A DNA stretch of 64,000 nt from Lonicera japonica (lineage: Eukaryota > Streptophyta > Magnoliopsida > Dipsacales > Caprifoliaceae). A program made the position numbers and the translations under genes. Below are positions 32,884 to 44,248 of the stretch, piece by piece. The notes beneath the pieces are model-generated. The model was not told the DNA's origin and did not search any database. It worked only from the letters and a program-made list of their open reading frames with translations. The stretch covers positions 31,531,234 through 31,595,233 of the forward strand of contig CM038471.1 in NCBI GenBank assembly GCA_021464415.1, given 5' to 3'. Position 1 is the stretch's first letter; every line of letters starts with the position of its first letter.

Positions 32884-35800
32884 CAAATTAAACAGCAGCT
32901 ATCTTATTTTATTTTTTTATTTTTTTCTTCAAAATAAATAAATAAAACTTTCTTGAGAGGATAAAAATATAAGCCACACTTTCTTTGCTTGTTAGTTGTT
33001 TCTAGGGTTTGAAATTAGTGTTGGAGCCATGATTTCAACCTAGACTAGTACTAAGCAAACAAAAAAAAAGCGACAAAACAAACTCAAACTTTAAATATTT
33101 ACACAAAAATCCATGTATTACTATACGCATCTATAAGAAAAAAAAAATCCTAACCTTGTTTGATTATACATCTCAGGAAGCTAGTATAACATTCACTAAG
33201 ATACAACCAATTACTAACTGCAACTATTTTTTGGAGAAGAAAATGTGAAGATACATCCTTTTCCAGATTTCTGGAGGAGAAATAGCATTACTTCCAACCA
33301 GAAGTCTGAATTATGCACAATCCTAACCTTGATAAATTTGTTACGGAATTTTGGTGCAATCTACCTATGGATTTAGAAATAAATTTGTTATGATCCATTG
33401 ATCATTTGGTCCCTAAACACCAACTTCGGAATTTATTCTTAAGGATGTGGACTCAACAACGCGTTTTTCATTCGCAAGTACATGCATATTGGTACTTGAC
33501 TCAAACTTCTTCTAAATTATTTCACTCGACAATAAAATGAAATCATTTTATTTCTGGGAAAAATAAGAAAATATGGCTGAAAAATATAAATATTTCATTG
33601 CAGGTTGCCAAGTAAAATGGGAGAACTCTACAATCGCCTAATCATTCATCATCTGATAACCACATAATTTTTGGCAAGTCAAATTCACACAAGGAAAATC
33701 ACAAATAAATTAAATATATTGGGATGATATAGAAAGGAAGCCCATATTTCATGTAAATATATACTAGGGTAATGCGTGTACCCAAGGGCACGGAATAATA
33801 TAATAAAAATAATAGTTAGTGATATTTTACATTAATTTTTTGGATCACAAAAAAAAATTACATTTGGTCACACTAAAAAAATATTACATAATAAAAAAAT
33901 ATTTTCTGAGATCTATCAGTGCCACCTGGTACTATTACGAAAAATTATAGACCGAGTGAAGTCAATGGACCACATAACTATATATTTGGTCACGCTCCTG
34001 TCACTTACACCTAATATCAAGTAAAAATAAAAATAAGAAAGGTAAAAAAAATTTATTTTTGCCAATAGAAATGAGTATGTGGCATTAGTGGTAGGGTGCA
34101 GGCAAGTGTTGATTTTTCCGTGGGAGCGGATAGATTATAGCGAGAGAAATAGTGTAAGTTTATAGAATTTTTTTTTCCAAAAGTAAGAGATATAATTGAG
34201 AAAATTAGGGGACAGAGTGTTAGGGAGAAGAAAATAAATATAATTAATATTGAGTCAAGATTTACTTTTCACCTTTAGATCTATGTAAATCAATTTGGGC
34301 CATTAGATTTTAAAAACAGTATGTGGTCTCCATCGAAAAATGAGTACTTTTTTTTTTTTACTATAAACTGTTTGCCTATGCTATCCGTCACTATTTCAAT
34401 TTTTAAAATGCATACTATAGATTACATTATATAATTAGAAAACTCAATTACTCCAAAATTACGACACTCTAAATAAATATTGTAGCACGCTAAGTGATTC
34501 TTAATTTAATAAAAATTTATATTAATTAATATTTTAATTGTTTATTACATTTGATTGTATATATACTTGATCTTAAATGGATGATCTAACTTTCTCTTTG
34601 ATATCCTTTGGTGAAACTTTAGTTTGACCTAATCAAATATAAAAAATACACCTTATTTTTACTGTCTGAGATTTAATTAGTTGATTGTATTATAAAATAA
34701 TTAAGATTGTCAAATTTTGAATTAAACCCCTTTGAATCATACACATTCAACAAACAATCTTAACCCCCATGTTAAAAGTCTACTCGCCACCTCCCTAGAC
34801 AATCAAATCACTACCACCTCATACAACTGATCGTACATTCTTTCACCAATATACCCCCAACCAACAAACTACCTCCATCCCAACAAAATAAAAGAATCGT
34901 AAAATTTAGTTAAGTAAACCTCTATTGATAGAGAGAAATTTGGAGACAGAAAAATGTTAAGTTTAAGGAGAAAATGGTGAAAATTGAAAGATATATATAT
35001 ATATATATATATATAGCAAAATAGGGGGAATAAGTGGCATAATGAGTCCATAATATGGGTAGAGTGGTGGGTTGTATATAAAATTTTAATAAGATAATAG
35101 TTAAAAAAAAAGAAAAAAAACTCTATTAAACCATCATATCACTGTTAGATTTATTATAGTCATTGAGGGCCCTCCGATTTTAATTGTAATGATCAATTCA
35201 TGTACATGAAAAGGTGCTGTAGATTGTAATATAGATATGTATTAAAGATATACCCATAGAATTATAGATAGTAGGATATGCCCGTGTTATCTGGCACTAT
35301 CAAAAATTTTAAAAAATATAAAATATATTTTGTGCAATTAAAAAAAATGTTTAATCTTTAATCTATAATATAATTAGAGTTTTCTTTTTTTCTTTTCTTT
35401 TTTTTCCTTTTAAAAAAAAACATACGTACGATCATTGTTCAATGTATCACGATAGTAGTAATAACTTTTGTTTATGCAAAACATAATTCTATGGTTTGGT
35501 CCTACCTACTGTAAGATAATAACGTCTCGACCGACACACTTTTCTTAGTTTTTGAGCTCATTTTTTCTCCATTTAATCTTATCTTTTTAGATTAAAATTT
35601 TTGAAACAGGAGAATTCGATTTTAAAATGAAAATGAGTTTTCGGTAAATTTAAAATAAAATCAAACTAAAATTTTTTTATAGTAAAAATCAAAAATATTA
35701 ATTGTCTACCCAAGATCACCATTGTAAATTAAGAGTCATATTTAATTTTTATATTTGACAAAAAAAAATTAATATTAACTATGAAGAGTAAAAACAATTG

Positions 35801-38800
35801 TTTCCATTCTTATTAGATTGATTACATTCAAATATGAATTGATATACAAAAAGTTTTCTTAATAAACTTCATTATTTGTCTTACTCTCTGCAATATCTAA
35901 AAGTTATTAAACGATGTTTAGATAATGACGGGGAAGGTGATAAGAATTTTACCATTATTATATGTTTTTTTGGTCCATTGGAGCAATTAATGGTGGGGAA
36001 AAGAGAAAAGAATTCCATTAATGGTGGGATTGAGCTTTAGTGAATGTCAAGGTGAATTAGTCTCGTACTAAATAAGCTAACCTCTTAACCCGATGCAAAT
36101 GTAGTTTTTACATAGTATTTTAGTATAATAGAGATTAAAATAAGTAAAGTCTAGTAGAACACTGTATGAAAATAAAGATATAGTTTTTACTTAAAATCAT
36201 CACTGTTTTCATCAAATTTAAAGTGCCCCTGATAAATTTACTAAATCAAGTTGTATTATAAAAAATATTTATGTAAAACTTTATAGATTTAACTTTCAAA
36301 GCTAATTTAATTCTTGTCTACTAAAAATAACTTAATATTTTTTTTAATATAAAATAAAAGCAAAGTTAATAAATTATTTACAAACAAAATTATGAAAAAG
36401 TTTAAATAACCAATATTTTCATTTGAAAGTATTAGACGGTTGACATAGTTTATAGGAAATATATGACCGTTCCTATCCAAATTAAATCAAAATACCATTG
36501 GAATTGAATCTATTAATATTTTTTGCAATACAAATATCTTCAATTTCTTCAATAAAAAGTATAAAACATTACCAATCCAACAAAATAACATTCTTATTAA
36601 AAAAAATACTTTTGTTTTATTATTATTTTAGAGAACACCATTTTTTTTTAAAAAAGGAAGACAATAACCCGGGGGGGGGGGGGGGGGGAGGAGTAGTAGT
36701 TTGTGAATTGTTGTCCTTTAAGAAATGTATTAAATTTAACCTTTAGTATTATTGAATATTACATAATTGCTACAACTTATCTAAACCCTTGAATTTATGT
36801 AAATAGTTTGTGACTATTAGATTATTAAAGTTAGCAGTCGTTGTCACTGAATAGTAAAACTCTAATTTGTATTATAGATATGCTAGGTCAAAACTCATGC
36901 CAAAATTGATTTGAGCCGTTGGTTTGTGTGAATGCAATTTTCAGCCACATGATTTTTTATAAAAAACATACATTTTTATGACATCGTGTTGCTCGCGTTA
37001 CAAATAAACTTAATCCCTTTTCTTAATTTGCTGGTGAATACCTCTACAAAAATATGCAACTCTATCTATATTTTAACAAAACTCATAGCATCGATCTATG
37101 ATATATATATTTTTTAATAAAATTGACTCAGGTAAGTGAAGTTAATTATATTGGAGAGGATGTCAAAATTGGACAACAGGTGAGGAAAAAAGGGACAACT
37201 TACGACTTGCAAACCATGCTTCTAGGTAATTTCCAACACAAGATCGGTTTATTTAAGCAAGATATTCCTTCAATTGTGACATTCTTTATTTTGTTTGCCA
37301 TACACAGACAATAGAGTTGGGTAAAAGCCGGCATTACCTGATTGGAAAGGTGAAGAGAAATGCATTTGCAGATATAAAAATTCAACCAGGAAATAGGGGA
37401 GCTGACCATGAAATATTCAATGGCAAAAAAAAATAAAAAAATACACATGGATCATTTTTTAATGAAATGTGGTGGAAGTAATATATTGAGTATATAGATC
37501 ATCTCCACGAATTTTCATATAAAATTTTATTTATTTACACTTCCAAATAAGTATAGGTTCTTTTTGTTGAAGCATGTGAATTCCTCTTTATAGCCTTTTA
37601 TATATTCCTTATTGATTTGGTAACTATATATATTTAGCCTTTTAAAATTGATCTCTTTTCTAATTTAAATTATTATGTATACTATATTTGACTAACATAT
37701 GTAAAGGGCTTATATAAAATTCCCCATTGTAATAGTTTGATCTCTTATTTATTCTCTTTTCTGAATAACCCTGCAACTGTTAAAAAAAAAAGAAAAAAAG
37801 AAAAAGACAAATTAGATCTACAAAATTACGTGAAGAGGAGTGTAAATTTGGGTATTAACATTTAACGTGCAATTGCTAGGTGTGACTCGGACTTAGAATT
37901 CCAACTTCCCAATTGGAATTTTGACATATAATAAAGTTCTCAAAATTTTCGGTACTATTTTTTTTTTTATTTCGTTGTAGAGTCAATGGTCTTATAAATT
38001 AAATGTGGACACACAAATTCATGGTAGAAACAAATTCGTTGGCCAAAAAGTTACTAGCATTTAGATTAACTTTATTTTTTGTGGTTGTTTCATTCTTAAT
38101 TTACCTTTGGCAATGTGCCTTTTGTTCCCTTTCTTGAAAGGGTAAATACTCAACGGGGTTGTTTCATATAAACAAAGGTAACAAGAATTCTTCAATTTTT
38201 TAGTTCCTTACGATTATAAGTATTTCTATTTCAATAAATTCTTCTGTTTTATGTAAATTTATATGCAAAACTGGATCATTTAAATGATAAATTAAATGTG
38301 TAACAGTTATGCGTACACCTTTAAAATTCTTCTATTATATATATTAGTTATATATGATTCTTGATGTTTTATTATTTTTCCCTCTTTTATGTTTTTAATT
38401 AATTATTTATTGTATATTGCATTACTGAATTATTATGAATTTGCAAAATGCTCATGCATTGCATGGGGCTATAAAACTAGTTGGAAATAAATAAATAAAT
38501 AAATAAATCCGACATATTCACTAAAATCGAAAAATAAGGATACAATATATATACGCGACTAGTTTAAGGGGTTAATTTGAAGCATTTTTTACGCCATTTG
38601 TTTTTGAGTCATTTTGCCCATTCCTCTATTAGTCAAACTAAAGAAACTGAACGAATGTGACGAATGTGTTCAAATGACACAAATTTTGAAGGTGCAGTTG
38701 GTAAAAAATAAAATTGTTTAAGTGCCGCAATGACAATTGTAAATAATTAAGGGGCAAATAGGATAAATATTCCATCCATTTACTTCTTTAGTAATCATCA

Positions 38801-38869
38801 AATTTTTAGTATTCAATTCTTAGTATTTATTAATAGATTTCATGAACTTCTTCAATCACTAAAACAAGT
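32884..38869. other. Long AT-rich intergenic DNA, no gene seen
   Basis: About 6 kb without a supported gene. It includes a TA microsatellite at about 34989-35014 and an 18-base G-run near 36671-36688. ACTAGGGTAATGCGTGTACC at about 33766 and the opposite-strand ACTAGTTTTATAGCCCCATGC at about 38480 are loosely similar ends of unknown meaning. AAAT repeats lie at 38487-38508. Confidence 0.5.
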
Positions 38870-39085
38870 GATCGGATGCAGGTGTTTTTGTCTTAGATTT
38901 TCATGCAGGTGTTGTCGCTTGTTCTTATTGCCCTAGATCTATTAATATGGTAGCTCATGAGTTAGCGTCTTTTACTATTTCTATTTCTTCTAAGCAGTCT
39001 TAGGGTTTTGATGTCCCGGACTAGCTTGCTCATGTATTAGATTTTGATTAATTGCGGTGCCTTTGTTTGATTTATAAAAAATAAA
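38870..39085 (+). pseudogene. LINE-type RNase H C-terminal remnant
   Basis: In one forward frame the sequence reads CPRSINMVAHELASF, then a W-to-stop position, GFDVPD, a stop, and LAHVLDFD, followed by an A-rich end (ATAAAAAATAAAACAAAAT). This is the C-terminal pattern of the RNase H of plant non-LTR retrotransposons and of derived genes (CPR-xN-VAHELA-F, then a short tail). Only about 60 codons survive, with stops, so it is a 5'-truncated remnant, as is usual for LINEs. Confidence 0.6.
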
Positions 39086-39709
39086 ACAAAATATAGTGAT
39101 CAGATTTGACCCGGGTCCAAATCCAAAAATTAAATAGATCATGTCATGGCTTACGGGCCGACCCAAAACAATTAATAAATTCATATCTATTTTACTGGAC
39201 TTATCGGAAATAGCTAAAACTAGACTATTGTAGCCAACAAATAAAATTAGGCCCACTAAGGTTCAAGTCATACGTATAGACTAAGCTCAAACCATGGGCC
39301 TTAGTTAAACTGGACCATGACCACATTCAAGCTCAACCAAAGATAAAGCGAGGGTATTTTCACATTTGAGATTAGTCACCTAACACAATTAATTGTACGA
39401 GTATAAAAGACATTCATTCCACTTATACGAATAAAGTATAATCATATGAGTAATATTTAACCATATAATAAATTATTCTTTTACTATTTATATATGAAAC
39501 TAAGTTTGTACTCTTATGTCCGATTGCTATAGTTATATTATGGTAAATTTGCTCATTATAGATGCTGAAACCTAAATACAAATTAGTTGTACTACCATCA
39601 CGTCTACCTCGGTAAGTTGCTGGACCACCCACCCCAATATAATCGTAAAATCACCACTATTCTAGGGGCCCTAAAACTGAAAAAAAGAAAAAGAAAGAAC
39701 AAGTGACCA
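39086..39709. other. Intergenic DNA, no gene seen
   Basis: AT-rich sequence. Minus-strand frames at 39423-39870 overlap the PPR pseudogene in the opposite direction and have no recognisable domain. Confidence 0.5.
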
Positions 39710-40560
39710 TGAGTTCTTGGGATTATTAAAATGCCCATTAGCTTTGAAAGCGTCCAATTTAAAACACCTGAGGCAAGACTGCTCAACAATTCCCTCCACC
39801 ACCACCGTAACTGCTCATCACCCATTGCCAGTAGACCCACGCTCCACCCCAATGTCACACTCTTCGCCAAATGGGCATCTCTTGAAATTGGGTCATGGTT
39901 GTGATATGGAATGGCAATTCAATCATGGATGGTTATGCTAAATATGGTCCGGTTCAGGATGCTTTCTGGGTATTGGAATTGGGGAAATGAAGTTGAAGCT
40001 CATCGGTTGTTTGATATGATGCCGGAGAGGTATGTCATTACTTGGAATGCGGTGGTTACCGGGTACTCAAAAGTTAAAGATTTAGAGAGTGAGAGGAGGT
40101 GTTTTAATCAAATGCCTGATAAAAGAGTTGCCATATGGAATGTGGTGTTATCTGGTTATGCCCAAAATGGGTTTGCAAAGGAAGCTGTAGAATTGTTCAA
40201 TGACATGTTGAATGCTTCAGTTCAACCCAATGACACAACTTGGGTTGCTGTCATATTGTCTTGTTCGTCTCGTGGTGATCCTTGCTTTGCAGAATCACTT
40301 TGTGAAAATGCCAGATAATACAGGCATATCGATGAATTGTTTTGTCAAGGACACCACCTCTTGACATGTATGCGAAGTGTTGGAGCATTGAAACTGCCAA
40401 TAAGATTTTCAAATGAGTTGGATTCACGCAGGAATTCTGTCACATGGAATGCTATGTTTTCAGGTGGACTTCTGATTGGTTGGACAACTTCCCGAAAGCT
40501 AAATGATACACCTTTTCTTGCACACATGCTCCAATTCTGATCAATTCTGACCAGAGGGGC
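39710..40560 (+). pseudogene. PPR (PLS-type) pseudogene
   Basis: PPR proteins bind organellar RNA through 35-residue helical repeats. The frame 39911-40318 shows successive repeats: AHRLFDMMPERYVITWNAVV, TGYSKVKDLESERRCFNQMP, DKRVAIWNVVLSGYAQNGFA and KEAVELFNDMLNASVQPNDT. These have the NVxxWNxxIxGY and LFxxMP patterns of the PLS subfamily. An interrupted upstream part (AKYGPVQ-like words at 39935-39960) and a downstream part (NSVTWNAMFSG at 40433) lie in other frames or behind stops. Only about four repeats remain of the usual ten or more. No targeting peptide or E/DYW end is present. Confidence 0.85.
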
Positions 40561-41130
40561 TCAGTGAAGTAAATTGGATGTGCACAAAAATATTATGGTT
40601 TGAAGATAGGCAAGAATGTGCAGAAGTTACTGATACAGAGTGGAGCAGTGATGTGGGGTTTCAGCGGGTCTACAACAGAACACAAGTATGCCATGTTGGG
40701 TTAGTAACGTGGAATAAGGAGGTGGTAAGTGACGTGCAGCAGCAAATTTTGCAGGCGAATGATAAAATTAGAAGACTGCAACAATGAGTTATTACGGAGA
40801 CGGGAGTCGCAAACATGACGAGTATCTTGATATGGAAGAAGTGAAATGGAAATAGAAATCTTCGGTGGCGTGGCTTGCAAAAGGGCACAAAATACGATGA
40901 CGTCCAATTACCATCCCAAATTAGAAAATTGCTAGGGGATCTTGGTGCAACAGCATAGAGGGTGTGGTTGAATATTTTGAGGGGATTTTATTTTTCAAGT
41001 CGACCAGGCCCCAAGATACTGAACTCTGGTCCGTCCTAGATGAGCTGGATTCGCAGGTGACATAGGCAATGAAATGAACAACGCTCTCCTTCGGTAGCTC
41101 AACAGTAATGAAGTACACTTATTTTCCATC
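40470..41130 (+). repeat. Dispersed repeat fused to the PPR tail
   Basis: This block is the longer partner of 31157-31600. It starts inside the last PPR remnant (GGTGGACTTCTGATTGGTTGG) and continues through GGGGTTTCAGCGGGTCTACAAC and CAATGAAATGAACAACGCTCTCC. The middle (about 40690-41030) is an extra 300 bp absent from the other copy. A duplication that carried a PPR end, or a transposable unit, would explain it. Confidence 0.7.
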
Positions 41131-41799
41131 ACCCCTATAAAGCTCCAGGCCTGATGGTATGCCGGTTTTTTTCTTCCAAAAAGTGTTGGCATATTGTCGG
41201 GATCAATCAAAATTATGCAATGGGTATTACAGTTTCCTAACATGGCCAATTCCTTCGTAAAATTAAGGATTAACTATATTTTAGCACAACGTACTGGCAC
41301 CGAAATTCCATTCAATACAAGATATTATTTTTTTTTGTCAAATAAAACAACGTATTTTTTGTTTGTTTTTTGTCTTCAAATAATACATTCGTTAATTTAG
41401 CCTTATAACACCGCTAATAGAACGCTGATGTGGCATCCATGTGTTTGCACAGTTAGCTTATTAATATACAATAAGCAACAATTAAAAATAAAATCTGAAA
41501 AAGGATTTAATAAAGTTTATATCCACATGTATTAAAAGCAACAAATTTTTAATCCTAAAATTATTTACACACGTAGTTAATCTTAAAATTAATTACACAC
41601 GTATTGTTCTCATTTCCAAATGTAACAATCCTGATGAGGTCACCCAGTTCCTGGCTAATAGAATTAACACTCACCTTCCTAATTTTATAATTTATATCGG
41701 AAAATAATGTGCTGATTGTGCACAAGGCAAACCATTACCTCAAAAGTGTAAAATGAAGGGTAAGATAGGTCACGCAATGCTCAAAACTTGGCATGAGCA
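41131..41799. other. Intergenic DNA, no gene seen
   Basis: AT-rich DNA. The word AATTA-ACACACGTA occurs twice near 41565-41605, a short local repeat. No gene is recognised. Confidence 0.45.
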
Positions 41800-42196
41800 A
41801 GGTTTAGTAGTGGTATTGTCAGAAATCTGAAAACCGAATGAAAGAACCGAACCAATCCGTTGCGATCCGAAATTTTCCGAACCGAAAAAAACTGAAACCG
41901 AAGTCAGAAACCGAAATTGATTGATTTGGGTCGGCTCAGGCTCGGGTCCTCGAAGTGGACCGAAAGAACCGAAATTCTCTTAAAAAAAATTTTTGCTAAC
42001 TTGAAATACACTTTAGTATGCACTGTAGCAAAAACAGTTCCATTCATCTGATATATATTTATGTATAGAAGTAGAAATTATAGCAAGAAGTAGTGTTGTA
42101 ATTTGATCCACAAAAAAATTGACAACCTAAAAACTTCTAACATGGAACGGCTTATCTATATCGGTTTTTCGAAGGAAGAAACCACAAGGAATAGTA

Positions 42197-42453
42197 AGTC
42201 AAATTATACAACATAAAAATAGAGAAATTATATTAATGAGCTACAAGAATCCCAAATGGGTTACATTGCTATTACAATCTTAAGTTTACAATACAAAACT
42301 AACTAATATATACTATTACAAAGGAAAGCAACTAATTATGACAATGGGTGAAAAAGAAATAAATATAAAAGATGAAAGAAAAGAACAAAAGAACAAAAGA
42401 AAAGAATCCAAGAAGAAGAAAGGAAAGAAAAGGTATCCAAAGGTATTCTAACA
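42197..42453 (-). mobile_element. Copia-type LTR copy A1 with polypurine tract
   Basis: On the minus strand GAGTTTGAGGGGGG (about 42454-42468) is directly followed by TGTTAGAATACCTTTGG, a Copia-style polypurine tract and LTR start. The LTR runs left to about 42197. The same 250 bp occurs at 43440-43683 with few changes. This LTR therefore has a partner in the same direction. Confidence 0.7.
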
Positions 42454-42815
42454 CCCCCCTCAAACTCAAGGTGGTATGTAGAGACCAACTTGAGTTTGAA
42501 AAGAGATAATGGAAAGATAAAGAAGAAGAAGCTACCCAAACAGCTATTGAAAAGCTGAATAATAGATGTGGAGGTGGAGGTGGAGGGGTGCAAAAAAGGT
42601 GAAAAATTCTGACGATCATCAGTACCAAAATTCAAGATAGCACTGAGGTCAGAAGAAAAATAATCAAAAGAATTATATCCTAAAACTGTCCAGTTAGGAT
42701 TCGATGATCGGATATATATAAATACATATATGTGTGTGATTTGGTGGTAGCAATGATCGGCGGCTCCGCGTGCCGGATTGTGAAGCCACTCAATGGTTAA
42801 CCGGGCAGGCGGCAA
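42454..42815 (-). pseudogene. Fragment similar to the LBD-gene tail at 56 kb
   Basis: A minus-strand frame reads NWTVLGYNSFDYFSSDL, SAILNFGTDDRQ and FSPFL. The frame of the LBD-like gene at 55990-56116 reads DWTTLGDIGRDF, SSSDFITILNFGADDLR and RPFL. The nucleotide match is also close (TTGAATTTTGGT-CTGATGATC in both). The fragment lies just upstream of the polypurine tract of LTR A1, thus inside a small retroelement. Upstream (42720-42840) is GC-rich leader-like DNA. Function unknown. Confidence 0.6.
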
Positions 42816-42859
42816 AAGGCCGCCACCGGAAAAAGGTCGAACCCAAAAATTCTATGTGA

Positions 42860-43459
42860 GAAGATGTTAGGCTTGGAGCCAACAAATACACAGAGAGGTA
42901 GCCATTGGGTACCTCAGCTCAAACAGATAAGGATTATAAGGAGCCACCACCAGCTCCCTTGTTTGAGCCAGGGGAATTGGTGTCATGGTCCTTTTACAGG
43001 GCTGGTATAGCTGAGTTTATGGCTACATTCTTTTTCTTGTACATCACTGTTTTGACTGTGATGGGTGTTTCAAAGGAGACTAACAAGTGTGCTACTGTGG
43101 GTATCCAAGGGATTGCTTGGGCCTTTGGTGGTATGATCTTTGCCCTTGTTTACTGCACTGCTGGTATCTCAGGAGGGCATATTAACCCAGTTGTGACCTA
43201 TGGATTGCTGCTTGCAAGGAAGTTGTCCTTGACCAGGGCAGTGTTCTATATGGTGATGCAGTGCCTTGGGGCCATATGTGGTGCTAGTGTGATCAAGGGT
43301 TTTGAGGGTTCCCAATATGGGGTTTCGGGTGGTGGAGCTAACGTTGTTGCCCATGGCTACACCAAGGGTTCAGGCCTTGGTGTTGAGATTGTTGGTACCT
43401 TTGTTCCTGTCTACAATGTCTTCTCTGCCTCTGATACCAAGTCAACTTATACAACATAA
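42860..43459 (+). pseudogene. PIP1 aquaporin fragment, copy 1 (intronless)
   Basis: PIP1 proteins are plasma-membrane water channels with six helices. The frame begins [13 protein letters not shown], meets a stop (CAG to TAG, 42899-42901), then reads [36 protein letters not shown], helix 1, [18 protein letters not shown], then [11 protein letters not shown] and [20 protein letters not shown]. The first pore motif is NPV in place of NPA. It stops at FSASDTK where LTR copy A2 begins, so about 190 of 286 residues remain and the second NPA is missing. In plant PIP genes an intron normally interrupts the region just before GGHINPA; none is present here, which suggests origin from a spliced mRNA. 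The start ATG is lost. Confidence 0.88.
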
Positions 43460-43683
43460 AAATAGAGAAATTATATTAATGAGCTATAAGAATCTCAAAT
43501 GGGTTACATTGCTATTACAATCTTAAGTTTACAATACAAAACTAACTAATATATACTATTACAAAGAAAAGAAACTAATTATGACAATGGGTGAAAAAGA
43601 AATAAATATAAAATATGAAAGAAGAGAAAAAGAAGAAAAGAATCCAAGAAGAAGAAAGGAAAGAAAAGGTATCCAAAGGTATT
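43440..43683 (-). mobile_element. LTR copy A2 between the PIP1 fragments
   Basis: The sequence is nearly identical to 42197-42450 (CAACATAAAAATAGAGAAATTATATTAATGAGCT-type opening and GTATCCAAAGGTATT end). It lacks the first few bases of the LTR start and has no polypurine tract. It splits the two PIP1 fragments. Confidence 0.75.
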
Positions 43684-43702
43684 TAAGGATCCAAAGCCAC
43701 AG

Positions 43703-43951
43703 TGAGTGAGTGAGAATAAAGGCCAGGGTAAAGAAGATGATGTTAGGCTTGGAGCTAACAAATACACAAAGAGGCAGCCATTGGGTACTTCAGCTCAGAC
43801 AGATAAGGATTATAAGGAGCCACCACCAGCTCCCTTGTTTGAGCCAAGGGAATTGGTGTCATGGTCCTTTTACAGGGTTGGTATAGCTGAGTTTATGGCC
43901 ACTTTCTTGTTCTTGTATATCACTTTCTTGTTCTTGTATATCACTGTTTGA
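43703..43951 (+). pseudogene. PIP1 aquaporin fragment, copy 2 (N-terminus only)
   Basis: The frame reads [40 protein letters not shown] and [20 protein letters not shown], the N-terminus and first helix of PIP1. The expected start ATG is GTG (43706). At 43901-43942 a 21-bp unit encoding TFLFLYI is exactly duplicated, after which the sequence leaves the family and stops (TGA at 43949). It includes N-terminal codons that copy 1 lacks. Confidence 0.85.
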
Positions 43952-44248
43952 GACACCGAAATATCTTAGCTGGACAATTATCAAATGTTTGGAATGTCCA
44001 AACATTAGTTGAAGTGAATTCTAGGAGCGAAGTGGCCTTTTAGTTTATTTTTGTGCTTCTTAAAGTTTTAGCAATATAAAAAAAATCGAATGAGACCGAA
44101 CCGGACCGGACCGGACCGAAACCGAATAATTCGGAGAGGGTTTGGGTTCCATAGGTATGAAAACCAAAACCGAACTATAAGTTTAGGAAGGATTTGGGGT
44201 ATCCCAATCTCTACCCTGACCGAAACCAAAAACATCCTTAAGGTCTAT

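Larger units (their letters stand above)
41808..44240. mobile_element. hAT-like ends enclosing captured PIP1 fragments
   Basis: The left end TAGTGGTATTGTCAGAAATC with AACCGAA and CCGAACCAATCCG clusters matches, end by end, the left end of the 692-bp hAT-type element. The right end, read on the other strand, TAAGGATGTTTTTGGTTTCGG with GGTTTCGGT and ACCCCAAATCC words, matches that element's right end. The flanking octamers AGGTTTAG (41800-41807) and AGGTCTAT (44241-44248) agree at six of eight bases, as expected for an aged target duplication. The interior holds two PIP1 aquaporin fragments, two copies of an LTR-like block and an LBD-tail-like fragment. No transposase is present. Confidence 0.7.

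Noticed and set aside
33766..38480. 4.7-kb element with ACTAG ends
   Set aside because: End similarity is loose, no target duplication was found and the interior shows nothing shared.
39604..39870. 88-codon minus-strand frame over the PPR 5' region
   Set aside because: It overlaps the upstream part of the PPR pseudogene in the opposite direction and has no recognisable motif.
42332..42628. Phenylalanine-rich minus-strand frames in LTR copy A1
   Set aside because: They translate the TTC-rich strand of the LTR; the same occurs in copy A2. Not a gene.
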